Positions 1 to 5,304 are shown, counted from the stretch's first letter. The stretch is 5,850 nt of DNA from Hyphomicrobiales bacterium (GCA_002746425.1 NVXB01000129.1:1411-7260), one strand, 5' to 3'. Numbers and translations: made by a program. The notes: a model not told the origin generated them from the letters alone.

Positions 1-203
1 GCGATCTCACCATCCTTCACATCATTGATGATAAGCGCGAGTGATTTATCAGGCAGCAAAGATTGAATGGCAGGAACGACGACGGAGGTAGTTTTGGCCG
101 CGCCGGTTGCGCCATAAATAATTGATGAAGTGGTGGGATAAGGATCAAACAGGACTTCGCCTGTTTTTAAAATTCCTAAAGTGCGTGCGCCTTGATTGGT
201 CAT
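1..203 (-). CDS. VirD4/TraG-like conjugative coupling ATPase, N-terminal part (runs off left edge)
   Basis: Only the first 68 codons are in the window. The product should be the type IV coupling protein, an inner-membrane-associated ATPase that hands relaxase-bound DNA to a type IV secretion channel. Residues 30-40 read YGATGAAKTTS, a Walker A loop, followed by VVVPAIQSLL and then a hydrophobic strand ending IINDVKDGEIA. The order of P-loop, VP-x-x-Q-S-L-L helix and D-x-K-x-G-E strand is typical of VirD4/TraG/TraD proteins. The glycine that normally precedes the catalytic lysine is alanine here (A36-K37). Ordinary VirD4 proteins carry about 100 residues with two membrane helices before Walker A; this one has only 30 and no hydrophobic segment. 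The ATG overlaps the stop of the upstream gene as ATGA, which fixes the start and suggests translational coupling. Family call is fairly firm; the exact subfamily cannot be told from this fragment. Confidence 0.78.
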   Translation of the reverse strand, partial: MTNQGARTLGILKTGEVLFDPYPTTSSIIYGATGAAKTTSVVVPAIQSLLPDKSLALIINDVKDGEI

Positions 204-505
204 TTGATCATTCCTGCTTTTTTCATGGCATCAAGTGATGCCATTTTTGAAGATTTGGGTTTATTGCCCTGTGCCATGTATTTGCTGAGCGTTTTGTCGC
301 GCTGATAGAGTTTGGCCATGGTGCGCAAGGCATCGAAGGCAACACCGATGGCGGCGAGCCCCATGCAGATGCTGATGAAACCAAAACCCCAATATTTGGG
401 ATGGGACGGCCAGCTATAAAAGGCGATGAGCGCGCAAGTCAGCGCGAACAAAAGCTTGATGTTGATTTGATAAATTGTGCCGTGAGAGTCTTGAAACGCC
501 TTCAT
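200..505 (-). CDS. Small two-helix inner-membrane protein coupled to the coupling ATPase
   Basis: The product has 101 residues, with two predicted membrane helices at about 14-32 and 38-60 joined by a short WPSHPKYW turn. A basic tail follows (61-101, about ten lysines and arginines) that should lie in the cytoplasm, so the protein is a membrane hairpin with both ends inside. I recognise no named domain. The gene overlaps its neighbours by ATGA on both sides (503-505 upstream, 200-203 downstream), the tightest spacing in the operon. Since the ATPase that follows lacks the usual N-terminal membrane hairpin, this protein has the right shape and position to be its separate membrane anchor; that is inference. 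It could equally be an unrelated accessory subunit of the transfer channel. The ATG start is well supported by the overlap with the preceding stop codon. Confidence 0.75.
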   Translation of the reverse strand: MKAFQDSHGTIYQINIKLLFALTCALIAFYSWPSHPKYWGFGFISICMGLAAIGVAFDALRTMAKLYQRDKTLSKYMAQGNKPKSSKMASLDAMKKAGMIK

Positions 506-876
506 GATGCACCGCCCAAATCATGCTGGCTGATTTTTTGAATGATCTTGGAGCGGATGATGTTCAGGGATTTATACTGACCCCAGATCACGCCGGAAAG
601 CTCGCTGCCCCGTAAATCCCGCGAGAGAAGTTTTAATTGTCCCGTCTGGTAGCCTGCGATAATTGCCGCGCTCGACAGTCCGATGATGGTTGCAATCTCG
701 ACGGGATAGAGAAGATCGCCAAAGGCCGCGCTGAAACCGGCAAACGAGCACCCAAGCAATACGGCCGCACCAAAAAACGGTCTGCGAACACTCACCACCG
801 ATAAATTGGAGAGTAAATAGGAATCGCGGTGGGTGTTGACGGCATTGCCGTCCAGATTTACGGAACCAAAAATCAT
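502..876 (-). CDS. Small two-helix membrane protein, unknown function
   Basis: The product has 124 residues. A polar N-terminus (1-30, containing SYLLSNLSVVSVRRPF) is followed by two membrane helices at about 34-53 and 56-77, then a C-terminal cytoplasmic part (78-124) with regularly spaced basic residues. The pattern of a short beta-like N-terminal segment with Y-x-L-x-N-L-x-x-V-x-V-R-R-P before a helix pair faintly resembles small membrane families such as DUF6232; I hold this loosely. The start is supported by an AAGGGA ribosome site about seven bases upstream, which overlaps the end of the preceding gene (4-nt gap). The gene's stop overlaps the next start as ATGA. Position inside the coupling-protein operon suggests a role in the transfer apparatus or its membrane anchoring. 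Confidence 0.7.
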   Translation of the reverse strand: MIFGSVNLDGNAVNTHRDSYLLSNLSVVSVRRPFFGAAVLLGCSFAGFSAAFGDLLYPVEIATIIGLSSAAIIAGYQTGQLKLLSRDLRGSELSGVIWGQYKSLNIIRSKIIQKISQHDLGGAS

Positions 877-880
877 GATC

Positions 881-1414
881 TTATCCCTTCATGGCGCAGA
901 GCGGAGAGCGCAACGCGGTTTCAAGTTCGAACTGCACGTTCTTGATGGCAGGTGGAGTTATGGTGCGGATTGATCCGGCATAGATCGCCCAGGGGATGCG
1001 GTTCTTTTCCAATGTCACCGACATGGCACAACCGCAGCGCGATCCTATTTTTGATGCCGCAAACGAGAGCCGCTTTTGTTGCAATGCCTGCACGCGGCGT
1101 TTTTGGGCATTAAGCTGATCCAGCATTGGGAAATTGAATTGCGGATTCCCGTGCCTGCGACACACCCTTTTTCCTTCTGCACCGAATAGACCAAGAATTG
1201 AATTGCAATCAAGTTTGGGTATGAAAGTTGGTGCAGGCTCTCGCGCAATCATTTCGGATTTGAGAGCCGCGTGACATTGCAGCTCCCAGTTTGATTTGTT
1301 GATTGTCCGCTCGCCGACAACCTGCCCAGTGATTAATACCGAAACACCAGCATAGAGAAGTGCGGCAATAACGATCCCGCCACTAAGAGGTAGGCTGTTT
1401 GTATCAAATGGCAT
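881..1414 (-). CDS. Single-anchor protein with six cysteines, unknown function
   Basis: The product has 177 residues with one membrane helix at about 11-32 near the N-terminus; the remaining 145 residues are soluble and may face the periplasm. Cysteines lie at 47, 70, 85, 127, 129 and 173, including a C-G-C pair. An even number of cysteines after a signal-anchor would fit disulfide bonding outside the cytoplasm, but this is inference. A glutamine- and arginine-rich helix at about 98-118 may form a coiled coil. I recognise no family. The ATG has a strong GGGAGG site eight bases upstream that overlaps the end of the preceding gene (3-nt gap), so it is translated as part of the leftward operon. 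A 67-residue ORF at 1045-1248 in another frame is a shadow. Candidate roles are structural or channel-assembly functions of the conjugation machine. Confidence 0.68.
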   Translation of the reverse strand: MPFDTNSLPLSGGIVIAALLYAGVSVLITGQVVGERTINKSNWELQCHAALKSEMIAREPAPTFIPKLDCNSILGLFGAEGKRVCRRHGNPQFNFPMLDQLNAQKRRVQALQQKRLSFAASKIGSRCGCAMSVTLEKNRIPWAIYAGSIRTITPPAIKNVQFELETALRSPLCAMKG

Positions 1415-1417
1415 GGG

Positions 1418-2671
1418 TCAGCCCTCCCTTTTACGGCGAGGGCGATTATGTGCGGGGTCATAACGCCGCTTGTTCGTTGTTTGCGAACTTTTGTCATCTT
1501 GATTGTCGGAAGGGATAACGATCAAGCCGCCAAACCCATCATCGTCTGGCTTGACTTCAGTATGCTCAGCTTTGGCGAGTTCTTCTCTGATCCGCGCCCA
1601 ATAAAGTGTAAAAAAGGTGTAGATCCATAATGTCAGAGGAAAAACCAATTCTATGACGAATACGACCGCTGCAATGGGTAAGAAATGCCTAAGATATTTG
1701 AACGTATCCGCAACGCCAGTCTTGCCAGGGAATATGATTGAGGCCTTCTTACCTTGCTCAATATCTCCCAGTACGGCTTCGAGGCTTCGACCATGTGATC
1801 TCAAGATATCATTCAGGCGTGCCGTTGCCGTTGGGCGATTTAGTATTTCAACACCCGATTGGAGTTCATTGGCGTAGGCATTCAGCAAGGAAATTGGCAG
1901 GGCTTCATCAAGGTCGCTCAGGGCTTGGCCAATTTCGGCATCTATTTTTTGAAGCGCGGTCCGTTTTTCTACAATGGTTTTTTCTTCATTGCCGAGCGTC
2001 TTTTGGTAATTTGCCAGCAATCCATTCAAACGGAACAATGTTGATTTGCGTTTGGCTTCACCCGCAGTGAATTGCTCTTTGATGCCAGTTGCACGAGCAC
2101 TTTTATCTTCCAGTATTCTCGTGATCGTACCGCGACCACCTTGGCCACGACCGGAAACGCATGACGTTTGGAATTCGCAAAAGGCCTTCAATTTAAGGTC
2201 AGTGGCGATGGATTGTATTGCAGGGCCACTCTGTCCTGCCTTTGTCACAATCTGGTTTCGATAGGTGATAAACTGGGAAAGCTCTATCCCATATTCCTGC
2301 AATCTCAACTCGGCAATACTGCCAATTGTCAGCCCTGCGAATGTTGAGGCAAAAAGCCCACCTCCCACGATCAACATGGATGCAACACTTGTCACACCAG
2401 CACCGACAAAATTTATAGCGGTGAGTGGCGCACCTTTTTCTATTGCAAGACGATTTACACCGTAGGCAACGGTTGTAGCAGCGGCGGCAATGAGAAGAGC
2501 TTTACCAATGCCAAGCCAGCTATCATCACCAACAAGGTTTGGCATTGCCATCGCAAGTAATATGCCAGAAAATATTGCTGTAAGAAGAATGAGAATTTTG
2601 TCGAGTGGTTGCTTTGGCCGGTTAGCCACGCTTAAACTTTTTTCGCTGTTGGGTTTGTTTTGATTGCTCAT
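1418..2671 (-). CDS. Multi-pass membrane protein with large coiled extracytoplasmic domain
   Basis: I chose the ATG at 2671 (417 residues) over one 30 bases upstream. It has an AAAGGA site six bases before it, and the longer version would overlap the end of the SprT-like gene for no gain. Layout: polar cytoplasmic N-terminus 1-24; membrane helices at about 25-43, 54-72 and a long glycine-rich hydrophobic stretch 84-118; a polar region 120-328; a final helix at about 331-357; then a charged cytoplasmic tail ending in a very basic segment (401-417, KRR...RPRRKREG). The polar region holds two cysteines (165, 171), a glycine-rich stretch GRGQGGRG (174-181) and heptad-like helices at about 195-260, suggesting a coiled coil. 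No named family is recognised. Its size and topology suit a scaffold of the secretion channel or a membrane-surface sensor. It sits second in the leftward operon, 16 nt after the SprT-like gene. Confidence 0.72.
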   Translation of the reverse strand: MSNQNKPNSEKSLSVANRPKQPLDKILILLTAIFSGILLAMAMPNLVGDDSWLGIGKALLIAAAATTVAYGVNRLAIEKGAPLTAINFVGAGVTSVASMLIVGGGLFASTFAGLTIGSIAELRLQEYGIELSQFITYRNQIVTKAGQSGPAIQSIATDLKLKAFCEFQTSCVSGRGQGGRGTITRILEDKSARATGIKEQFTAGEAKRKSTLFRLNGLLANYQKTLGNEEKTIVEKRTALQKIDAEIGQALSDLDEALPISLLNAYANELQSGVEILNRPTATARLNDILRSHGRSLEAVLGDIEQGKKASIIFPGKTGVADTFKYLRHFLPIAAVVFVIELVFPLTLWIYTFFTLYWARIREELAKAEHTEVKPDDDGFGGLIVIPSDNQDDKSSQTTNKRRYDPAHNRPRRKREG

Positions 2672-2687
2672 GGTCTTTCCTTTCGGG

Positions 2688-3464
2688 TTAGGCGGCCTCA
2701 TTCATGGCAATGCCGCAACTACCGCACACAAGCGGCGCTGAAGGTTTTGCCCATGCGTTAAGACCGCATTCGTCACAGGTGAATTTCACCCGATCTTTTT
2801 TCTTCTTGGGAGGAGCTGTCTCATCATCATCTTCTTCTGATTGATCGTCAGATTGTGGAAGAAGACGGTCGCACCAGTTGATCTTGAAACCTGATGCCAG
2901 CAGCTCTTTGCAATCGAGATCAAACTGGCCACCTTCAATGATGATGTGGGTGACGCTATAGCCAGTTTTTTTGCCACCGGGCAGACCAGTGCTGGTTGGA
3001 AGCAAACCGACTTCTTCCATTTTCTTTACCCAGACCAGATCGTGATAGCCGTTCGCGCCTTTGCCGCCGCCTCTGTTTAGTGGCGCAAGAGCGTGTCGCC
3101 ACAAATGGCACATCTCATGTAAAAGGGTGGACAGCGCTTCTGCATCACCGCGCGATTGCATATAAATCGGGTTCATTGCTATCTCATGCGCAATTATCCC
3201 GGAGCGGCTTTCAAACCGCTCACCGCAAAAATATCCAAGTATGTTTTTGTGGCGCGTAAAGGTCAGGATGCAATCTGGAAGATTTCCGCCAAACAGTCTG
3301 TCATTGAAAAAATCCATTGCAGCGTACAAATCGGCATAGGCTTCAATGGTGAGGTTTTGATCCTGTGAGTTAGATCGTACGACCGAACTGAACTCATTTG
3401 ATGAGAGGCTATCAAATGAGAAAACACTTTTTACTTCTTTTTCTGATTTGTCTGAATTGGTCAT
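2688..3464 (-). CDS. SprT-like zinc metalloprotein with C-terminal zinc ribbon
   Basis: The product has 258 residues. Residues 40-150 form a SprT-like domain: helix EAYADLYAAMDFFNDRLFGG, a strand region, then the H-E-M-C-H motif at 116-120 with its glutamate base, and a downstream G-Y-H-D-L-V-W (139-145) whose histidine 141 is the likely third zinc ligand. After a linker with an acidic run (207-216) and four lysines (220-223), residues 230-250 hold two C-x-x-C pairs (C230/C233 and C247/C250), a zinc ribbon as in many SprT and Spartan relatives. Spartan/SprT proteases cut proteins crosslinked to DNA; the E. coli SprT itself is not well defined. A role in freeing a relaxase or another DNA-bound protein during transfer is my inference. 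This is the first gene of the leftward operon, facing the divergent control region. The ribosome site before the ATG is weak. The serine- and lysine-rich first 35 residues carry no recognisable domain. Confidence 0.85.
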   Translation of the reverse strand: MTNSDKSEKEVKSVFSFDSLSSNEFSSVVRSNSQDQNLTIEAYADLYAAMDFFNDRLFGGNLPDCILTFTRHKNILGYFCGERFESRSGIIAHEIAMNPIYMQSRGDAEALSTLLHEMCHLWRHALAPLNRGGGKGANGYHDLVWVKKMEEVGLLPTSTGLPGGKKTGYSVTHIIIEGGQFDLDCKELLASGFKINWCDRLLPQSDDQSEEDDDETAPPKKKKDRVKFTCDECGLNAWAKPSAPLVCGSCGIAMNEAA

Positions 3465-3517
3465 TACCGTTCATCATTCTTTTTTCGATGCGGGTGGAAT
3501 CACCTGCTTTTGCTGTT

Positions 3518-3543
3518 AAGGTTCGCGGAATTCCGCCACCCTT
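3518..3543. promoter_or_regulatory. 26-bp imperfect palindrome, likely operator
   Basis: The two 13-base arms are AAGGTTCGCGGAA and TTCCGCCACCCTT; the second read in reverse complement is AAGGGTGGCGGAA, so 11 of 13 positions match. The core GCGGAATTCCGC (3525-3536) is perfect. There is no spacer and no following T tract, so it looks like a protein-binding operator and not a terminator. A smaller palindrome, GGTGGAATCACC (3493-3504), is centred 32 bp away, about three helical turns, so dimers on the two sites would sit on the same face of the DNA. If the weak leftward promoter noted for this region is real, the 26-bp site lies just downstream of its transcription start and would act by blocking it. 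Confidence 0.5.
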
Positions 3544-3578
3544 CATGCTGGGTAGATTTTCATATTTTGCTGGGAAGA

Positions 3579-3597
3579 GATGCAAAAGGATGCAAAA
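3579..3597 (+). repeat. 9-bp direct repeat with 10-bp period across the start of the rightward gene
   Basis: GATGCAAAA occurs twice, at 3579-3587 and 3589-3597, one helical turn apart. The second copy includes the ATG at 3590, and the AAAAGGA between them is also the likely ribosome site. It could be a small binding site for a regulator acting on the rightward gene, or a chance duplication in A-rich leader sequence. Confidence 0.4.
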
Positions 3598-4504
3598 TGT
3601 GTCAGACAAGCCCGATCAAACGGAATCTGAACCACAGTTTTTCTCACAGTTTGTGAAAGACAGTGCGCTCAAGATTTTGATTGATTACCAGCGCGATACT
3701 GGCCGCATGTGGCAAAAAATACGTACCGAAATTATCAATGTCACTGGCGCAGAAGCGACCGTGCACGCGCCCATCATTACCCGCCAAGATTTGGAGAGTT
3801 GGTCAAAACGAAAGAACATTCTTGGAGACGAGAAATTCAAATGGGTGTTCAGATTTTTAACCCACCCCGATACGCTTGCCCGACCAGGATTTTCAAAAGC
3901 GCATGACTTAATGGATTTTGGTTTGATTAAGCGCATGGGCGGTGCGTTTCAGGATTTTTTCGATGACCATGCCATGTCCGGCTATATTCGGCGCATTCCC
4001 CTAAGTGAAGATATTGATGCCGAAACAGTCGAACGGCGCATGAATGGTTTCGAAGGATGCTTTACCGGTAGCGATAAAACCCAGGATTATTGTTTGTCCC
4101 TCGAACGGTTTCGCCAAACCAACTTTTTCATTTGTCATTTCTTCTCATGGCCAATTAATGGCTTTGGTGAAATTTTTGACTGGGACATTGATCGTTTCAG
4201 CGGTTTTTGTACCATTGGCAATCAGATCAGATTGCACACAAAAGCTGTGATGGTTTCAACCGTCCGTGACATGTATGTGGTTCCCAAGATTGATCACAGT
4301 ACCGATCAGGTTGACACACTGAATTTGATTTTGCATTCGCTGACATATCAGGCGATTGAAAATGTGGTTTTTGATAAGTTTGAAGCGGCACACAAGCGGC
4401 TCAAATATATTGACCCCACCGCTCATACACTTCTGCTGGAAAGAACCACTGACAGCCAACTTACGGAATTCATTGATCAATTCCGTTGGAATTTAGTATT
4501 ATGA
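3590..4504 (+). CDS. Hypothetical protein, possible N-terminal DNA-binding helices
   Basis: The frame is open from 3398, but the first 190 bases run antisense over the SprT-like gene and the control region, so I place the start at ATG 3590 (304 residues). A GTG at 3599, eight bases after AAGGA, is equally possible. Residues 15-50 form a helix (F-V-K-D-S-A-L-K-I-L-I-D-Y-Q), and 62-90 (ITRQDLESWSKRKN, then LGDEKFKWVFRFL) look loosely like a helix-turn-helix followed by the long helix seen in some regulators; this is low-confidence pattern reading. The remainder (100-304) is rich in phenylalanine and aspartate with three cysteines at 157, 168 and 182 and another at 207. No membrane segment remains once the start is corrected. 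I recognise no family. Its stop overlaps the ankyrin gene start as ATGA. It may regulate the divergent operon or work with the ankyrin protein. Confidence 0.68.
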   Translation: MQNVSDKPDQTESEPQFFSQFVKDSALKILIDYQRDTGRMWQKIRTEIINVTGAEATVHAPIITRQDLESWSKRKNILGDEKFKWVFRFLTHPDTLARPGFSKAHDLMDFGLIKRMGGAFQDFFDDHAMSGYIRRIPLSEDIDAETVERRMNGFEGCFTGSDKTQDYCLSLERFRQTNFFICHFFSWPINGFGEIFDWDIDRFSGFCTIGNQIRLHTKAVMVSTVRDMYVVPKIDHSTDQVDTLNLILHSLTYQAIENVVFDKFEAAHKRLKYIDPTAHTLLLERTTDSQLTEFIDQFRWNLVL

Positions 4505-4917
4505 GTCAAAACCCACTTAAAAATGTTGCTGGAAAGGATACAGGTTTTGACGGATTGGACCCTGACATAATTAGAGGTGCGAAAAACAACGATATTTCGG
4601 AAGTTCGTGCCGCATTAAAAATAGATTGGAAAGTTATAACTAAACGAGACCTGACATTTAAAATGTCAGCGCTTCATTATGCCGCCGCAAGAGGCAATTC
4701 AAGCATGGTGTCATTCCTACTTGAACAGAAAGGCGCGGATATCAACCTGAAAGATCGCTGGGGACGCGATCCGCTTGATGTGGCAATTCTTTCAGGAAAT
4801 CAAGATATTATCGATGACATGTTCAAGTTTCGTCACGGTGAAGAACCTGATGAAAATGATCCTGAGCCTGAACCACCCTTGCCATCTGGTGACATCATTA
4901 CATTAAAACCCCAATAG
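4501..4917 (+). CDS. Ankyrin-repeat protein
   Basis: The product has 138 residues. The ATG at 4501 overlaps the previous stop as ATGA, which I prefer to a TTG 15 bases upstream; the ribosome site is poor, consistent with coupling to the gene before. Residues 21-50 look like a degenerate capping repeat (DPDIIRGAKNNDISEVRAALK). Residues 54-86 are a clear ankyrin repeat (S-A-L-H-Y-A-A-A-R-G-N, then V-S-F-L-L-E, then G-A-D-I-N). Residues 87-112 are a second one (W-G-R-D-P-L-D-V-A-I-L-S-G-N). The tail 113-138 is acidic and proline-rich (EEPDENDPEPEPPLP). Ankyrin repeats bind other proteins and do not predict an enzyme activity. There is no signal peptide or membrane helix, so it should be cytoplasmic. 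The coupled 304-residue protein is the most likely partner. Confidence 0.82.
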   Translation: MSQNPLKNVAGKDTGFDGLDPDIIRGAKNNDISEVRAALKIDWKVITKRDLTFKMSALHYAAARGNSSMVSFLLEQKGADINLKDRWGRDPLDVAILSGNQDIIDDMFKFRHGEEPDENDPEPEPPLPSGDIITLKPQ

Positions 4918-5006
4918 CCTAGCTGTCCGAGCGGGCTCTATTTCACCAAACCCGATAATCGGTTTCGTCCCATTCGGGTGACGATCCCTGACAGGTAAGA
5001 ATTGTG

Positions 5007-5028
5007 GTGGCGGCAGAAATGCCGCCGC
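5007..5028. repeat. GC-rich stem-loop with GAAA tetraloop
   Basis: GGCGGCA (5009-5015) pairs perfectly with TGCCGCC (5020-5026) around a GAAA loop (5016-5019). A wobble pair and a further G-C pair extend the stem to nine (5007-5028). GAAA is a GNRA-type loop, favourable in RNA, and tight hairpins of this kind are also stable in single-stranded DNA. The sequence after it is GCGTATTTG, not a long T run, so a standard terminator for the ankyrin gene is possible but not well supported. Confidence 0.6.
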
Positions 5029-5041
5029 GTATTTGTCTGAC

Positions 5042-5057
5042 GCGCGTGGTCACGCGC
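5042..5057. repeat. 7-bp inverted repeat GCGCGTG/CACGCGC
   Basis: GCGCGTG (5042-5048) and CACGCGC (5051-5057) are perfect reverse complements separated by two bases. As a hairpin it would open to a six-pair stem with a GGTC loop. It sits 13 bases after the GAAA stem-loop, so the two may act as a pair of structures or as a binding site. Confidence 0.5.
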
Positions 5058-5104
5058 TAGAACCCATCTTTCCAGCTTACATCAAAACCGAAGACGCGCT
5101 GCTG

Positions 5105-5156
5105 TTGGTCAACAATCTTCCGCCGTTTCACGGTTCCCGAGAAGAGTGTTGACCAA
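5105..5156. repeat. 52-nt two-part hairpin with nested inner stem
   Basis: TTGGTCAACA (5105-5114) is the exact reverse complement of TGTTGACCAA (5147-5156). After one mismatch the pairing continues with TCTTC (5116-5120) against GAAGA (5141-5145), giving 15 of 16 pairs. The 20-base loop contains a second small stem, CCGT (5123-5126) with ACGG (5130-5133). This is the longest inverted repeat I found in the window. The right arm contains TTGACC, close to a -35 box, though I see no good -10 at the proper distance in the double-stranded reading. Its place upstream of an ardA-like gene makes a role as a folded single-strand element plausible. Confidence 0.65.
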
Positions 5157-5175
5157 TCTCCGGTGTTTGAACTCC

Positions 5176-5224
5176 CGTCCAACCCCATCCTCGTTTCACT
5201 CGTCCTGGCTTTTAAAGTTGGACG
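5176..5224. repeat. 8-bp inverted repeat CGTCCAAC/GTTGGACG
   Basis: CGTCCAAC (5176-5183) and GTTGGACG (5217-5224) are perfect reverse complements 33 bases apart. The stem is short for such a loop, so this is less certain as a structure than the preceding hairpin. It lies between that hairpin and the ardA-like start and may belong to the same element. Confidence 0.35.
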
Positions 5225-5304
5225 CTCGCCGCTGGGCAAGGGTTCATGCGCAGTTTTCAGGTTTGAAGGTTTCGCTTTTTAAAACCAAAACAAGCGAGGA
5301 AAAA

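Larger units (their letters stand above)
3465..3598. promoter_or_regulatory. Divergent control region between the transfer operon and the 304-residue gene
   Basis: About 125 bp separate the start of the SprT-like gene (leftward) from the probable start of the rightward gene, so both promoters should be here. The best leftward candidate is TATGAA (3564-3559 on the minus strand) with TTGCAT 15 bp before it (3585-3580); the spacer is short, so this is weak. No convincing rightward promoter could be picked out. The region is crowded with symmetric elements: GGTGGAATCACC at 3493-3504, a 26-bp palindrome at 3518-3543, and a direct repeat at 3579-3597. These are listed or discussed separately. One or more regulators probably bind here and control both directions. 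Confidence 0.5.
4918..5304. other. 387-bp noncoding stretch with clustered inverted repeats before ardA-like gene
   Basis: No ORF here is convincing: short frames on both strands lack ribosome sites and recognisable protein text. Instead there are at least five inverted repeats, at 4952-4962 (CCGATAATCGG), 5007-5028, 5042-5057, 5105-5156 and 5176-5224. Such density before an ardA-type gene is what one expects of a leading-region element: an origin of transfer, a single-strand promoter of the Frpo/ssi type, or a complementary-strand priming site. I looked for known nick-site cores (ATCCTGC of the IncP/MOBP type, the TAAGTGCGCCCT type of MOBQ, GGTGTGTGC of MOBF) and found none intact, so the assignment as oriT is unproven. 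The last 30 bases are A-rich and carry the ribosome site GAGGA (5296-5300) of the next gene. Confidence 0.55.

Noticed and set aside
1448..2465. Series of plus-strand ORFs of 60-110 codons across the membrane-protein gene
   Set aside because: They lie opposite a clearly coding minus-strand frame with membrane helices and a ribosome site, and their text has no recognisable domains.
2672..2701. Longer start for the 417-residue membrane protein at 2701
   Set aside because: It would overlap the SprT-like stop and lacks a good ribosome site, while ATG 2671 has AAAGGA six bases upstream.
3398..3589. N-terminal extension of the rightward 304-residue gene with a signal-peptide-like hydrophobic stretch (MRKHFLLLFLICL...)
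   Set aside because: This part runs antisense over the well-supported start of the SprT-like gene and through the palindromic control region. It has no ribosome site, and better starts with AAGGA lie at 3590/3599.
4945..4966. CCGATAATCGG region as a rho-independent terminator for the ankyrin gene
   Set aside because: The stem is only five perfect pairs around one base, giving no loop room, and no T run follows.
5057..5239. 60-codon minus-strand ORF in the noncoding stretch
   Set aside because: No ribosome site, no recognisable protein text, and it spans the strong hairpin at 5105-5156.
5146..5304. N-terminal extension of the ardA-like gene from 5146
   Set aside because: The added text is low in family resemblance and runs through inverted repeats; ATG 5305 has GAGGA at the right distance and family resemblance begins there.
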